Shown: positions 27,757 to 37,771 of the stretch, piece after piece
Layout of the letters: each line of letters opens with the position of its first letter
How positions within the stretch are numbered: position 1 is the stretch's first letter
DNA from: Lactococcus ileimucosae
GTDB lineage: Bacteria; Bacillota; Bacilli; Lactobacillales; Streptococcaceae
Assembly: GCF_943193185.1 (NCBI RefSeq)
Contig: NZ_CALPDE010000002.1
Location: 62,001-126,000, forward strand
DNA length: 64,000 bases
Reading direction: 5' to 3'
Position numbers and translations under genes: made by a program
The notes under the pieces: generated by a model
Seen by the model: only the letters and a program-made list of their open reading frames with translations
Database searches by the model: none
What the model was told of the DNA's origin: nothing

Positions 27757-28894
27757 GAATCTTTTATATCTTATCCGAGATGCAGATGTGGAATGGAAAA
27801 CCTTTGGAGAAGTGGCAGAATTAAAACGAGGAACTTCTGTAACCAAAAAAACTGCTGTTGAGGGAAAATATCCTGTTATTTCCGGTGGTCAGCAACCTGC
27901 ATACTTCATTGATAAGTTCAATAGAGAGGGAGAAACTATCACAGTTGCAGGATCTGGTGCATATGCTGGTTTTGTAATGTTTTGGAACGAACCTATTTTT
28001 GTTTCAGATGCTTTTTCGGTTAAGACAAACAAAAAGATTGTTCTTCCAAGATATGCTTATCATTTCTTGTTAAGTATCCAAGATAAAATTCATGCTTTAA
28101 AATCAGGAGGTGGCGTTCCACACGTATATGCAAAAGATGTGGCACGCTTTGAAATCCCCATCCCCTCCCTTGAAATCCAGCAAAAAGTGGTCGAAATCCT
28201 TGACAAAATGATAGATTATGTTACGGAGCTGACGACGGAGCTGACGACGGAGCTGACGTTACGTCAAAAGCAATATTCTTACTATCGTGACCAGCTTTTG
28301 AGCTTTGGCGCAGATGCTAACCCGCTGAGTAACTCGGAGGAGTCACTCGAGGAACTCAGTGTTGAGTGGAGATCTTTAGGAGAAATTTCTGAAATTAAGC
28401 GAGGAAAACGTCTTGTCAAAAACGATCTTGAAGAAGTTGGGGAATATCCAGTTTATCAAAATAGTATGACACCTATGGGATATTATCACCAGTACAATTT
28501 TGAGGGAGACAATACTTTCATTATTTGTGCTGGTGCTGCTGGAGAAATTGGCTATATGTCTGAAAATTTCTGGGCAGCTGATGATGTGTCAGTTCTGACA
28601 GTTCCGTCAAATTTGATGAGTCGTTATCTCTACCACTTTTTGCTGACAAAGCAAAATTCTATCAAGTCAAAAGTTAGAAGAGCAAGTGTGCCAAGATTGT
28701 CAAAAATATCGTTTGAGAATATCAAAATTCCCGTACCAGCTCTGTCAGAACAAAAACGCATCGTCGAAATTCTCGACAAGTTTGACAAACTCACATCAGA
28801 TTTATCAGAAGGTTTGCCACGTGAGATTGAACTGCGACAAAAACAATATGAATATTGGCGTGAACAGTTATTAAGTTTTAAGAAAGAATATTAA
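27737..28894 (+). CDS. hsdS: type I restriction-modification specificity subunit HsdS
   Basis: Determines the bipartite DNA target for both methylation and cleavage. Two target-recognition domains are visible: TRD1 about residues 15-150 (VEWKTFGEVAELKRG...) and TRD2 about 205-345 (VEWRSLGEISEIKRG...). Each is followed by a conserved helix (LEIQQKVVEILDKMIDYV; LSEQKRIVEILDKFDKLT) and a terminal block (LRQKQYSYYRDQLLSF; LRQKQYEYWREQLLSF). Between the halves is a three-fold TTEL repeat. Start is uncertain: ATG 27737 touches AAGGAG, TTG 27746 is better spaced. It is a full-length single hsdS; no partial hsdS copies or invertase were seen nearby. Confidence 0.94.
   Translation: MKTLENKNLLYLIRDADVEWKTFGEVAELKRGTSVTKKTAVEGKYPVISGGQQPAYFIDKFNREGETITVAGSGAYAGFVMFWNEPIFVSDAFSVKTNKKIVLPRYAYHFLLSIQDKIHALKSGGGVPHVYAKDVARFEIPIPSLEIQQKVVEILDKMIDYVTELTTELTTELTLRQKQYSYYRDQLLSFGADANPLSNSEESLEELSVEWRSLGEISEIKRGKRLVKNDLEEVGEYPVYQNSMTPMGYYHQYNFEGDNTFIICAGAAGEIGYMSENFWAADDVSVLTVPSNLMSRYLYHFLLTKQNSIKSKVRRASVPRLSKISFENIKIPVPALSEQKRIVEILDKFDKLTSDLSEGLPREIELRQKQYEYWREQLLSFKKEY
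28223..28258 (+). repeat. 12-bp tandem repeat (three units) in hsdS encoding TTEL
   Basis: ACGGAGCTGACG occurs three times without interruption and encodes a repeated four-residue Thr-Thr-Glu-Leu unit in the central spacer helix. In EcoR124I, two versus three such TAEL units change the length of the non-specific DNA spacer by one base. Slippage here keeps the frame. Confidence 0.93.
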
Positions 28895-28900
28895 ATACAC

Positions 28901-29470
28901 ATGAATAGTGAGAAAATTGGAAATATTATTGGTGTCATCTTTGCTTGGTTAATAATTATTGGAGTGCTGGTAATTACTGGATTAGGAGTTTATCATTTCC
29001 CAGATATTTTAAAATGGTTCATTAATTTATTAAAGCCACTTAAAAGCTTAGATGCAGTAATAATTGTTGCAATAATAGGTGCGGTTACTACTTTTGTGGC
29101 AAATCTGCTATCTAAACGTTCAGATCATAAATTTGAGTTGAGGAAGTATTTGGCAGGTAAAAGACAAGAGTCATATGAGGATTTTTTAAAAATATTTTTT
29201 GATATTTTAGAAGCCAATGGTCAAGAAATTGATGATTTACCAAACAGGTTAAATCAGTTTAAACAAACCTTATTACTTTATGGTTCAAAGAGAACTTATA
29301 AATCTTTTGTTAAATATTGGAAAGCAATCACAGATAGCACGGTAGCTAGTGAAATACAAATAGATTTGATGGAAAAAGTAGTATCAGAAATGAGACGAGA
29401 CGCAGGTGCAGGTGGAATAAGAAAAAATTTGATTTCTAATATTATAATTAATAATTCGAAAAAAGATTAA
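28901..29470 (+). CDS. two-TM membrane protein between hsdS and hsdR
   Basis: 189 residues. Two membrane segments at about 10-31 and 50-70 ([19 protein letters not shown]), then a charged cytoplasmic domain (about 75-189) with [27 protein letters not shown] split over residues 73-99. I do not recognise a named family; proteins with this layout are met among phage-defence loci. Six nt after hsdS and 13 nt before hsdR, so it belongs to the operon. No obvious strong ribosome site precedes ATG 28901, suggesting coupling. Confidence 0.7.
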   Translation: MNSEKIGNIIGVIFAWLIIIGVLVITGLGVYHFPDILKWFINLLKPLKSLDAVIIVAIIGAVTTFVANLLSKRSDHKFELRKYLAGKRQESYEDFLKIFFDILEANGQEIDDLPNRLNQFKQTLLLYGSKRTYKSFVKYWKAITDSTVASEIQIDLMEKVVSEMRRDAGAGGIRKNLISNIIINNSKKD

Positions 29471-29483
29471 AAAGGTGCTAACT

Positions 29484-32400
29484 ATGCAAGAACTAAACGA
29501 AACTTCCCCTATCATCGAATCCAACAATTTCATCGTCCTAGACAAATGGACAAAACTCGAACAAAAAGGAAATTTCCAGTCAGAGGCAGACCTTGAACGT
29601 GAGATGATTTCAGATTTACAGCAGCAAGGCTATGATTATGCTAATTATTTAGTGACACCAGAAGCATTATTAGGAAATTTGCGTGTGCAACTAGAAGACT
29701 TGAATGCTGTTCATTTTTCAGATAATGAGTGGAAACGCCTTTTATCAGAGTATATCAATAAACCAAGTGATGGTATCGTTGAATGCACACGTAAAATTCA
29801 TGATGATCACGTTTATGACTTTATTTTTGATGATGGTCATATTCAAAATATCTATCTATTGGATAAGAAAAATATTGCGCGTAATAAAGTGCAAGTCATC
29901 AATCAAATGAAGCAAAAAGGTAGCCATGCCAATCGTTATGATGTGACGATTTTAGTGAATGGTTTACCTTTGGTACAGATTGAGCTGAAAAAGCGTGGGG
30001 TGTCGATAGTTGAAGCCTTTAATCAGATTCATCGTTACAGTAAAGAGAGTTTTAACGGTGAATCTTCACTTTTCAAGTATCTCCAAATTTTTGTGATTTC
30101 AAACGGTACAGATACACTCTATTTTGCCAATACCACCAAGCGGGATAAAAATTCCTTTGATTTTACCATGAATTGGGCACGTAAAGACAATGAGCCAATT
30201 AGAGATTTGAAAGACTTTACGGCAACTTTTTTGAGTAAACGAACGCTGCTCAATGTTTTGATTAACTATTCAGTGTTTGATGCAAGCAACACCCTTTTAA
30301 TTATGCGCCCCTATCAGATTGCAGCAACGGAGCGTATTCTTTGGAAAATCAAATCTGCTCATGATTCAAAACTAAAAGCAGGAATTGAAACAGGGGGCTA
30401 TATCTGGCACACCACAGGTTCTGGCAAAACCTTGACCTCGTTCAAGGCTGCCCGTCTCGCGACGGAGCTTGACTTTATTGATAAAGTTTTCTTTGTGGTA
30501 GATCGTAAAGATCTCGACTATCAGACCATGAAAGAATATCAACGTTTTTCACCAGATAGTGTGAATGGTTCTGATAGTACAGCTGGTTTGAAGCGAAATA
30601 TTGAAAAAGAAGACAATAAAATTATTGTCACGACCATTCAAAAGCTTAATAATCTCATGAAAACGACAGAGGCACACGAGATTTATGATAAGCAAGTGGT
30701 CTTTATCTTTGATGAATGCCACCGTAGCCAATTTGGTGAAGCACAAAAGAATCTGAAAAAGAAGTTTAAACATTATTATCAATTTGGTTTTACAGGAACA
30801 CCCATTTTTCCTGAAAATGCTTTGGGGAGTGAAACAACAGCTTCTGTATTTGGGCGAGAATTACATTCTTACGTGATTACGGATGCCATTCGCGACCACA
30901 AAGTTCTAAAATTTATGGTGGATTATAATGATGTTCGCCCACAGTTTGCAAGGCTAGAAGCTGAAACAGATGAGCAGAAATTATCAGCGGCTGAAAATCG
31001 GCAAGCCTTACTTCATCCTACACGAATTCATGAAATTTCAGACTATATCTTAAATCATTTTGCGCAGAAAACGCACCGAATAGCAGGAAAAGGCTTTAAT
31101 GCTATGTTTGCTGTATCAAGTGTCGAAGCAGCAAAACTTTACTATGAAGAACTCCAAAAATTGCAAGAAAAATCTGAGAAGAAACTGACGATTGCTACCA
31201 TTTTTTCTTTTGCAGCAAATGAAAACCAAAATGCGATTGGTGATATTGAAGATGAAACTTTTGAACCCACAGCCTTAGATTATAGTGCGAAAGAGTTTTT
31301 AACTCGTGCAATTAACGACTACAATAAGAAATTTAATGGTTCTTTTTCTGTCGATGGCAAGAGTTTTCAAAATTATTATAAGGATTTGGCTAGGAGAGTA
31401 AAGAATAAAGAAGTTGACTTACTCATTGTTGTAGGAATGTTCTTGACAGGTTTTGATGCACCGACATTAAATACCTTATTTGTGGATAAAAATTTGCAAT
31501 ATCATGGTTTAATTCAAGCCTTTTCACGGACTAACCGAATTTATGATGCGACGAAATCTTTTGGTAATATTGTGACCTTCCGTGATTTGGAAAGCAAAAC
31601 AAAAGCAGCGATTACTTTATTTGGAAAATCTCAAACAGCAGAAGTGCTCCTTGAACGTCCATATAACGAATATATGAATGGTTTTAAAGATGATGAAACG
31701 GATGAAGCTAGACGGGGTTATTTGGAGGTTGTTCGGGAGTTAAAAGAGAAATTCCCAGAACCAGATAAAATTGTTAAGGAAGCAGATAAGAAGCAATTTG
31801 TTAAACTCTTTGGCGAATTTTTAAAACTGGATAATATTTTGCAAAACTATGATGAATTTGCAGGATTGCAGGCTTTACAAGAAATTGATTTATCAGATGA
31901 GCAGGCGGTTGAGGAGCTCAAAGCAAAATTTTATTTAGATGATGAAAAGATTCAGGAACTTGAACAGCTCGAAATTCCAAATGTTCGAGAAATTCAAGAC
32001 TATCGCTCGACCTATAACGATATTCGAGAATGGTACACCAATGAACGACGGAACCAAAAACAAGAGGAATCAACTGTAGATTGGGATACTGTCACTTTTG
32101 AAGTGGAACTCTTGAAGTCGCAAGAAATCAACTTAGATTATATTTTAGAATTGATTTTTGAAACAAATAAGAAAGTTTCGGATAAAGATCAACTGATTGA
32201 TGAAATCATTCGGACGATCCGCGCTAGCGTTGGAAATCGAGCGAAAGAAAGTCTAATTGTAGATTTCATCAAGAACACTAATATCAATGCAATAAAAAAT
32301 CGTCCAGAAATTCTTGAGAAGTTTTATACTTTTGCACAAAAAGAACAACAAAAAGAGATGCTCAAACTTATTGAAGAAGAAGGATTAAATGAAAGCAATG

Positions 32401-32576
32401 CAAAACGCTATATTAAAACTTCACTAAAACGAGAATATGCGAGTGAAAACGGAAATGAACTCAATGAAACATTGCCAAAAATGAGTCCTTTAAATCCAGC
32501 TTATCATGCAAAAAAACAAACAGTTTTTGAAAAGATAAGTGCTTTTGTCGAGAAATTTAAGGGAATTGGTGGATAG
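29484..32576 (+). CDS. hsdR: type I restriction endonuclease subunit HsdR
   Basis: ATP-driven DNA translocase and nuclease of the type I enzyme. 1030 residues from ATG 29484 with AAAGG 8 nt upstream. The N-terminal nuclease has D153 (YDVTILV) and E167-L-K169 (QIELKKRG), the PD-(D/E)xK core. The SF2 motor has Walker A TGSGKT (311-316), the DEAD-box variant D410-E-C-H, GFTGTPI, and motif [11 protein letters not shown] helical C-terminal region binds the methyltransferase. All three subunits look intact, so the enzyme is likely active. Confidence 0.96.
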   Translation: MQELNETSPIIESNNFIVLDKWTKLEQKGNFQSEADLEREMISDLQQQGYDYANYLVTPEALLGNLRVQLEDLNAVHFSDNEWKRLLSEYINKPSDGIVECTRKIHDDHVYDFIFDDGHIQNIYLLDKKNIARNKVQVINQMKQKGSHANRYDVTILVNGLPLVQIELKKRGVSIVEAFNQIHRYSKESFNGESSLFKYLQIFVISNGTDTLYFANTTKRDKNSFDFTMNWARKDNEPIRDLKDFTATFLSKRTLLNVLINYSVFDASNTLLIMRPYQIAATERILWKIKSAHDSKLKAGIETGGYIWHTTGSGKTLTSFKAARLATELDFIDKVFFVVDRKDLDYQTMKEYQRFSPDSVNGSDSTAGLKRNIEKEDNKIIVTTIQKLNNLMKTTEAHEIYDKQVVFIFDECHRSQFGEAQKNLKKKFKHYYQFGFTGTPIFPENALGSETTASVFGRELHSYVITDAIRDHKVLKFMVDYNDVRPQFARLEAETDEQKLSAAENRQALLHPTRIHEISDYILNHFAQKTHRIAGKGFNAMFAVSSVEAAKLYYEELQKLQEKSEKKLTIATIFSFAANENQNAIGDIEDETFEPTALDYSAKEFLTRAINDYNKKFNGSFSVDGKSFQNYYKDLARRVKNKEVDLLIVVGMFLTGFDAPTLNTLFVDKNLQYHGLIQAFSRTNRIYDATKSFGNIVTFRDLESKTKAAITLFGKSQTAEVLLERPYNEYMNGFKDDETDEARRGYLEVVRELKEKFPEPDKIVKEADKKQFVKLFGEFLKLDNILQNYDEFAGLQALQEIDLSDEQAVEELKAKFYLDDEKIQELEQLEIPNVREIQDYRSTYNDIREWYTNERRNQKQEESTVDWDTVTFEVELLKSQEINLDYILELIFETNKKVSDKDQLIDEIIRTIRASVGNRAKESLIVDFIKNTNINAIKNRPEILEKFYTFAQKEQQKEMLKLIEEEGLNESNAKRYIKTSLKREYASENGNELNETLPKMSPLNPAYHAKKQTVFEKISAFVEKFKGIGG

Positions 32577-32643
32577 TATGAAAAAGCGAAGATGTGGTTT
32601 TATCTCGATATAATGAATTTTGAGGGGAGGCTTCAGGAAAAAA

Positions 32644-35436
32644 ATGAAAAATCACTATGATGAAATCCCGATAAATTATAGAAAAACATTATTTATAATA
32701 AAAGGTGAAGTTAAATCTGATGTTGAATCAATGAAAAAGTCGGGAAATTCAACTAGTATTAAATATGTTAATAAAGAAAAAATTTATAATTATTCAGCTA
32801 AAAATGTTAAGCTTTTTAAAATTTTTGAAAAAATATCGAATGAAACAACGACAATATGGGTTGATGGGAGCGAGAAAGACTATCAATTTGCTCAGGTTTT
32901 TTTGAAACATATCCGCATTGTTGATAGAAATGGAGACTTTAGAGTTTATGAAAAAAGTCGGGTAAAGATTGAAAAATCGGCATTAAATGATTCTTCAGTG
33001 AAGAAAAATTTTGATTACCTTAGAGAATTAGCCGAGCTTAATCCTTTAAAACATAATGATGGTACAAAGCGTCTCAGTAAGAATTATAGCAAATGTTTTG
33101 TGAGCGAACAAAGTGTTCTAGTCGATTATTTGATAGGAAATCTTGCTCAAAATGCAGAGCCAATTGATGATGTTCCAATTTTTCCTTTTGGATTTAATCT
33201 TAGCCAAAAGGAAGCAGTAGAGAAAGCTTTTCAGAATAAAATTAGTGTCATAGAAGGACCTCCTGGTACGGGGAAAACACAGACTATTTTAAATATCATT
33301 GCAAATGCAGTAATGCATAATAAAAAAGTTGCGATAGCTTCCAGTAACAACTCAGCAACTTCTAATGTATTTGAAAAACTTCAAAAATATGGTTTGAGCT
33401 TTTTGACTGCTTTTCTTGGAGGAACTGTTGAAGAAGGAGTGAGTAGGAAAAAGTATTTTCTCGATCATCAATCTGAAATTCCTGATTTAGCGGATTGGAA
33501 CAAAAATCAGCAACAAAAAGAAACATTATTGACGAAAATCCATGAGCTATATGCTGATTTACAAAGTAAATTAAGTTTAAGAAATCAATTAGCAAGACTT
33601 GAACAAAGCTATGAAGAAATTCGACTTGAATATAAATATTTTAGAGAAGATTATGGGAAACAATTTGATTCTGATGCCCAAATTGTTCTCCGTAAAAAAT
33701 TATCTTCACAAAATTTTATGGAACTATGGATTAGATATGAAAATTTGCTTGAACAAAACAAACAATTTAATTTTTGGAGACAACTTGTTAATTGGTTCAA
33801 ATTAGGAATTAAAAATCAGGATATTTATAGTCATGAATCGGAAGAATTTATTTTCTTATGTCAAAAAAATTTTTATAAGGAACTGTTAGAAGAAGTTGAT
33901 GTTCAAATAAGGCAATGTAAAGATATTTTGGAAGATTTTTCCTTTGAGAATAAATTGAAAGAATATCAAGATTTGTCTATGGATTATTTTAAGACAAGCC
34001 TTTATGATATCTATAACGGGAGGACAAGGAAAAAATTTACAGATAGCGGCTCCCAAAAAGATGGAAATTTGCAGAATAATTCCGTAGCTGTCTTATATGA
34101 GTATCCTGTGATTTTAAGTACCACTTTTTCATTAAGTACAATTTTTTCTGATAGTCCCTTGTATGACTATGTTATTTTAGATGAAGCATCTCAAGTGGAT
34201 TTGGCAACAGGTGGACTGGCATTATCTTGTGCTAAAAACGCTGTGATTGTTGGAGACTTGAAACAGCTTCCTAATGTAGTAACAAATAATGATAAAGTAG
34301 CATATGATCAAATATTTAGTCACTATAATTTACCAGAAGCCTATAGGTATTCTAATCATAGCTTACTTCAGTCGGTTAAAGAAGTTTTTCCTGATGTAAC
34401 TTCAACTTTGTTGAGAGAACATTATCGGTGTCACCCAAAAATTATTGAATTTTGTAATAAAAAATTTTACAATGATGAATTAATTGTCTTATCAAAAAAT
34501 GATAGTCTTGAAGAAAATCCATTGTCGGTGATTACGACAGTACCTGGAAATCATATGAGATGGTCTATTGGACACAAAAATCAAAGGGAGCTTGATGAAG
34601 TAGAAAATATTCTCTTAAATAATCCAGATGGAACAGAAGTGTGGGGAGTGATTACACCTTACCGAAAACAGGCAAACGAACTTCAAAAGGCATTAAAAGA
34701 AGAATATCCTGCGGATACTGTTGATAAATATCAGGGGCGTGAGAAAGATAAAATAATTTTTTCAACGGTGGATAATCAGATTACAAAATTTTCTGCGAGC
34801 CCTAATCGGTTGAATGTTGCAGTTTCTCGAGCAATCCATAAGTTTATTTTGGTGGTGAACGGAAATGGTGAGGATAAGCGAAATAACAATATTTCAGATT
34901 TGATGAATTATATCAAATATAATAATTTTGATATTTCTGAAAGTAAAATTTATTCAATTTTTGACTACCTTTTTGAAATAAATAGAAGAGAGAGAAAAAA
35001 ATATTTAAAAGGAAAGCATCAAGAATCAAAATTTGATAGTGAAAATTTAATGTATGTGCTTATTGAAGAAATTTTGAAAGAAGACAGATTCAGTAAATTT
35101 AGAGTTGTACCTCAATACCCGCTCAAAATGCTGATCAGAGATTTCGATACTTTGGGATTAAATGCAAGAGAAAGAAAATATGCTGGAAATCTAAATACAA
35201 AGATTGATTTTTTGATTGAAAACAAAATGGATAAAAGTCCTGTTTTGGCAATAGAAGTAGACGGGGTAACTTTTCATAGAGAAAATACAGCACAATTTGA
35301 ACGAGATAAGTTAAAAAATCATATTTTAGAAATTTGTGGCATTAAACTTCAACGTTTTCCAACTGATGGAAGTCAGGAAAAAGAGAAGCTGATAAAACTT
35401 CTCGAAGAGAACCTGATTTTGGACAGTAAAAAATAA
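32644..35436 (+). CDS. SF1 helicase with C-terminal nuclease-like domain, candidate defence gene
   Basis: 930 residues from ATG 32644 (AGGA upstream). The Upf1/Dna2-type SF1 motor has Walker A GPPGTGKTQ (205-213), D513-E-A-S, GDLKQLP, REHYRCHP, and the late motifs GVITPYRKQ and VAVSRA. A coiled insertion lies between motifs Ia and II (about 265-450). The C-terminus (about 815-930) has K-I-D855-F-L-I, E871-V-D873-G, and later RF.TDGS, the pattern of DUF2726/Vsr-like restriction-endonuclease-fold domains. Immediately downstream of hsdR (67 nt), with its own -10-like TATAAT at 32609-32614. No named defence system is assigned; anti-phage function is inferred from neighbours and architecture. Confidence 0.82.
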   Translation: MKNHYDEIPINYRKTLFIIKGEVKSDVESMKKSGNSTSIKYVNKEKIYNYSAKNVKLFKIFEKISNETTTIWVDGSEKDYQFAQVFLKHIRIVDRNGDFRVYEKSRVKIEKSALNDSSVKKNFDYLRELAELNPLKHNDGTKRLSKNYSKCFVSEQSVLVDYLIGNLAQNAEPIDDVPIFPFGFNLSQKEAVEKAFQNKISVIEGPPGTGKTQTILNIIANAVMHNKKVAIASSNNSATSNVFEKLQKYGLSFLTAFLGGTVEEGVSRKKYFLDHQSEIPDLADWNKNQQQKETLLTKIHELYADLQSKLSLRNQLARLEQSYEEIRLEYKYFREDYGKQFDSDAQIVLRKKLSSQNFMELWIRYENLLEQNKQFNFWRQLVNWFKLGIKNQDIYSHESEEFIFLCQKNFYKELLEEVDVQIRQCKDILEDFSFENKLKEYQDLSMDYFKTSLYDIYNGRTRKKFTDSGSQKDGNLQNNSVAVLYEYPVILSTTFSLSTIFSDSPLYDYVILDEASQVDLATGGLALSCAKNAVIVGDLKQLPNVVTNNDKVAYDQIFSHYNLPEAYRYSNHSLLQSVKEVFPDVTSTLLREHYRCHPKIIEFCNKKFYNDELIVLSKNDSLEENPLSVITTVPGNHMRWSIGHKNQRELDEVENILLNNPDGTEVWGVITPYRKQANELQKALKEEYPADTVDKYQGREKDKIIFSTVDNQITKFSASPNRLNVAVSRAIHKFILVVNGNGEDKRNNNISDLMNYIKYNNFDISESKIYSIFDYLFEINRRERKKYLKGKHQESKFDSENLMYVLIEEILKEDRFSKFRVVPQYPLKMLIRDFDTLGLNARERKYAGNLNTKIDFLIENKMDKSPVLAIEVDGVTFHRENTAQFERDKLKNHILEICGIKLQRFPTDGSQEKEKLIKLLEENLILDSKK

Positions 35437-35457
35437 ATCCGAACAAGTTCTATCAAC

Positions 35458-35482
35458 TGTACTGCCCCCAAAAAGTTGGACA
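35458..35482. mobile_element. end of an IS3-type element (remnant)
   Basis: TGTACTGCCCCCAAAAAG TTGGACA is typical of the terminal sequence of IS3-family elements of lactic streptococci. No transposase of that family is attached. It marks the right edge of the defence island. Confidence 0.5.
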
Positions 35483-35514
35483 AGAATTATTGCAAGGATT
35501 TAGTGGTTCTGTAT

Positions 35515-35550
35515 AATGGTGGTAGATGAAAATCTGCTGCCATTTTTTGT
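35515..35550. repeat. dispersed hairpin, second copy
   Basis: AATGGTGGTAGAT, GAAA, ATCTGCTGCCATT forms a 13-bp stem (with G-U pairs) followed by T-rich sequence. Near-identical hairpins end pepV (2324-2355) and acyP (45503-45535, inverted). Here it follows the IS3 remnant and precedes the ISL3 remnant. Confidence 0.75.
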
Positions 35551-35616
35551 AGGAAAAAAGCCATAGAAATTCGCTAAAATGGAGTTACGACACAAACACT
35601 TTAGTTAAGGATTCCT

Positions 35617-36543
35617 ATGACTCATTCAGATTCTATCACACTTTTGCTGGATTTCAAAGTCTCAGACCTAGTTTTCCTGTAAGAAAACTATTTCCGTCTA
35701 GGTTTTACAAAGTTGATAGGTGAACATGAAGCACACATCTTTTCTGCTACTTATCGACCGAAGCAGACGGTTTGCCCTGCTTGTGGGGGCATTTCAGATC
35801 AGCGCAAGGTCCGTGATTACAGGAGTTCTGAGGTTCTTATGACCCCCGGCGGACACAGACTTAGAGTTCTGGAATTGAAGAAGGCCAAGTACGACTGCGC
35901 AGACTGTGGGCCACATTTACCCACCTCCCTTATTTCGTTGCGTCTAGGACTAACACCTGTCATGAACACGAATCTCTCCTATCCTGCCCTCTTGACGCTT
36001 TTTCCTAGCGCTAACCTTGTCATTGATGGTTTCATGTTATCCAAAAGTTGTCGCGGGCCTTTAACCAGCTTCGGATTAAGGAAATGGAGAAACTCAAGAA
36101 TCTCAAAGGCGATAAGGGAAGAATCTATCGTAAGCTCAAGAAATACTGGCGACAACTTCTCAAATGGAATGGTAAGGTCAATTATCAGAACCGGAAACAA
36201 TGTCCCCTTTTTCGTGGGAATGTCGGACAGAAGATGAGGGCATTGACTATCTTTTGGCTTATAGTCTTCAGCTTCAAGCGGCCTATGAGGTCTATCAAAG
36301 TGCTTTAGACGCTTTTCAAAACAAGCAAGCAGATGACCTTTCGAAGCCATCGAAAGTATGCCTGAGGACTTTAAAAAGAATTGTCGCTATCTGCTTCAAC
36401 ACAATCAGGCCATTTCATGAGGCATTGTTTCGCCCTATTCCAACGGCCCTCTCGAGGGTAAGAACAATCTCTGTAAGCTCATCAAGGGTATTGCCTTTGG
36501 CTTTGGGCGTTTTGCCCACCTCAGAAAACGGATTTTACTCTAA
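35617..36543 (+). pseudogene. decayed ISL3-family transposase
   Basis: The gene begins MTHSDSITLLLDFKVSDLVF at 35617 and hits a stop at once. It continues in shifted frames: KLIGEHEAHIFSATYR with zinc-finger cysteines (VCPACGG, YDCADCG) near 35740-35920, then helical pieces to 36400, and the characteristic ISL3 C-terminus (SNGPLEGKNNLCKLIKGIAF, FAHLRKRIL) near 36435-36540. Several frameshifts and an apparent internal deletion make it inactive. Clear flanking inverted repeats were not found. Confidence 0.85.
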
Positions 36544-36565
36544 CAAATACTTGTTAAAGACAACT

Positions 36566-36592
36566 AAAAAAGCTGTCCTAGGACAACTTTTT
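36566..36592. terminator. bidirectional hairpin between the ISL3 remnant and the GyrI-like genes
   Basis: AAAAAAGCTGTCCTAGGACA ACTTTTT is nearly palindromic, with A- and T-runs on both sides; it can end the minus-strand GyrI-like transcript. Confidence 0.65.
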
Positions 36593-36651
36593 ACACACGG
36601 CTGTAACTCATTTTTTAGCGATTACCACCGCAGAGTTGACAGAGCCTTATA

Positions 36652-37128
36652 TTATTGCTTGACTACAGGCACGATAAATTGGCCTGAATACGTGCCGTCT
36701 CCATTATCTTTGCGCCAAGTGGCATTAGGACCTCCCACATAGGCATAGTCTGTGATATGTGGAAGTATTTCTCCAAAAGCTTTGTAAGTCAGTTGATCAA
36801 ATAGTTCTTCAGCATTTTCAGAGGTACCAGATACAGTGATATAGTAACCTGCAGGAAATTCAACCATGCGTGTAGCAATTTCTAAAGGTTCGCTTGTAGA
36901 AATGGCGCGGTAGTTCCAAGCCTTGTTTTGGTAGACTTCATTGACAGACCATTCTAGATCGTCTGTAGCTGATTGCTTAAGCGCATCCAGTGTCCCATCT
37001 TGTGCCAGTTTTTTGTAAAAAGCTGTTTTCTCTGCGATAACAGCATTCATGTCAGATAAATCTGATTGAAGGCTGAAACCAATAGCCGCAAGGCTAAAAG
37101 CTTCTTTTGTTTCTAATTGATAATCCAT
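36652..37128 (-). CDS. GyrI-like / effector-binding-domain protein
   Basis: 158 residues from the ATG at 37128 (GAAAGGAA upstream on the minus strand); a longer open frame to 37209 is not supported. The fold expected is the SOUL/GyrI-like ligand-binding domain, seen from the AAIGFSL N-terminal strand and the pattern YRAISTSEPLEIATRMVEFP, AGYYITVSGT, DYAYVGGPNAT. Such stand-alone domains bind cationic drugs or other small molecules. A paralogue lies 58 nt upstream on the same strand; the pair is divergent from a WYL regulator, which may respond to the same ligand. Confidence 0.72.
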   Translation of the reverse strand: MDYQLETKEAFSLAAIGFSLQSDLSDMNAVIAEKTAFYKKLAQDGTLDALKQSATDDLEWSVNEVYQNKAWNYRAISTSEPLEIATRMVEFPAGYYITVSGTSENAEELFDQLTYKAFGEILPHITDYAYVGGPNATWRKDNGDGTYSGQFIVPVVKQ

Positions 37129-37186
37129 AAAATTCCTTTCAGTGTTTGGAGAACATAGAGCTTCTTTGATTATAATAAATTTTGAC

Positions 37187-37666
37187 TTATGCCTCAATTT
37201 TTTGAGCACGCAAAGTCATCGTTGCAGTGAAACTGCCATCAGGATTTTCAGAGGTTGCAGTTGCATTACCAGGACCAATATACTGCCATTCAGTGATTTC
37301 ACTCAAGGCTTGACCAAAGACGTAGCCAGTTAACTGATCTGCTAAGGTGTTTTTATCATCTCCAGTCATCTCAAAAACGAGATAATCACCAGCTAAAAAT
37401 TCGAAAACATCGGTATTCGCAACTTCAGAGAAAGCGCCCATAACACCAAAGCCACGGCGTGCGCCTGCTTCATTTGCGTAATTGATTTGGTAAATTTGCC
37501 CGTCTGATTTTTTAGCGAGTTCAGCTAGCGCTCCATTTTCAATGATGCTTTGTTTGAGTTGTGCAGTTTTTTGTGCGTTGCCTGCCCAGTCATTAAAATC
37601 TTCAAATGTGACACCAAAAGCAGTCATTTTGTAGTCCTCAGGGATATGCGTGATTGTGTAGTTCAT
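37187..37666 (-). CDS. second GyrI-like / effector-binding-domain protein
   Basis: 159 residues. Paralogue of the next gene on this strand: MNYTITHIPEDYKMTAFGVT, then YANEAGARRGFGVMGAF, FLAGDYLVFEMTGDD and WQYIGPGNATAT match the same layout. AGGAG precedes the start at 37666. It is the first gene of the two-gene minus-strand transcript, and its start lies 69 nt from the palindromic operator shared with the divergent WYL regulator. The ligand is unknown. Confidence 0.72.
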   Translation of the reverse strand: MNYTITHIPEDYKMTAFGVTFEDFNDWAGNAQKTAQLKQSIIENGALAELAKKSDGQIYQINYANEAGARRGFGVMGAFSEVANTDVFEFLAGDYLVFEMTGDDKNTLADQLTGYVFGQALSEITEWQYIGPGNATATSENPDGSFTATMTLRAQKIEA

Positions 37667-37735
37667 TTAAATGCTCCTGTTTTTTCGTTTGTTTGCCGCT
37701 TAGGATTAAGCACAAGCCTAGTATAGCTTCTAAAT

Positions 37736-37765
37736 GTATCAAAAACTGATACTTTTTAGTATAAT
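37736..37765. promoter_or_regulatory. palindromic operator and promoter of the WYL regulator
   Basis: GTATCAAAAACTGATAC (37736-37752) is a perfect 6-bp inverted repeat with a 5-nt centre, covering the -35 position of a promoter whose -10 is TATAAT (37760-37765). It lies between divergent genes, a natural site for the WYL regulator to repress itself and the GyrI-like pair. The -10 ends six nt before the regulator ATG. Confidence 0.65.
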
Positions 37766-37771
37766 CAAATT

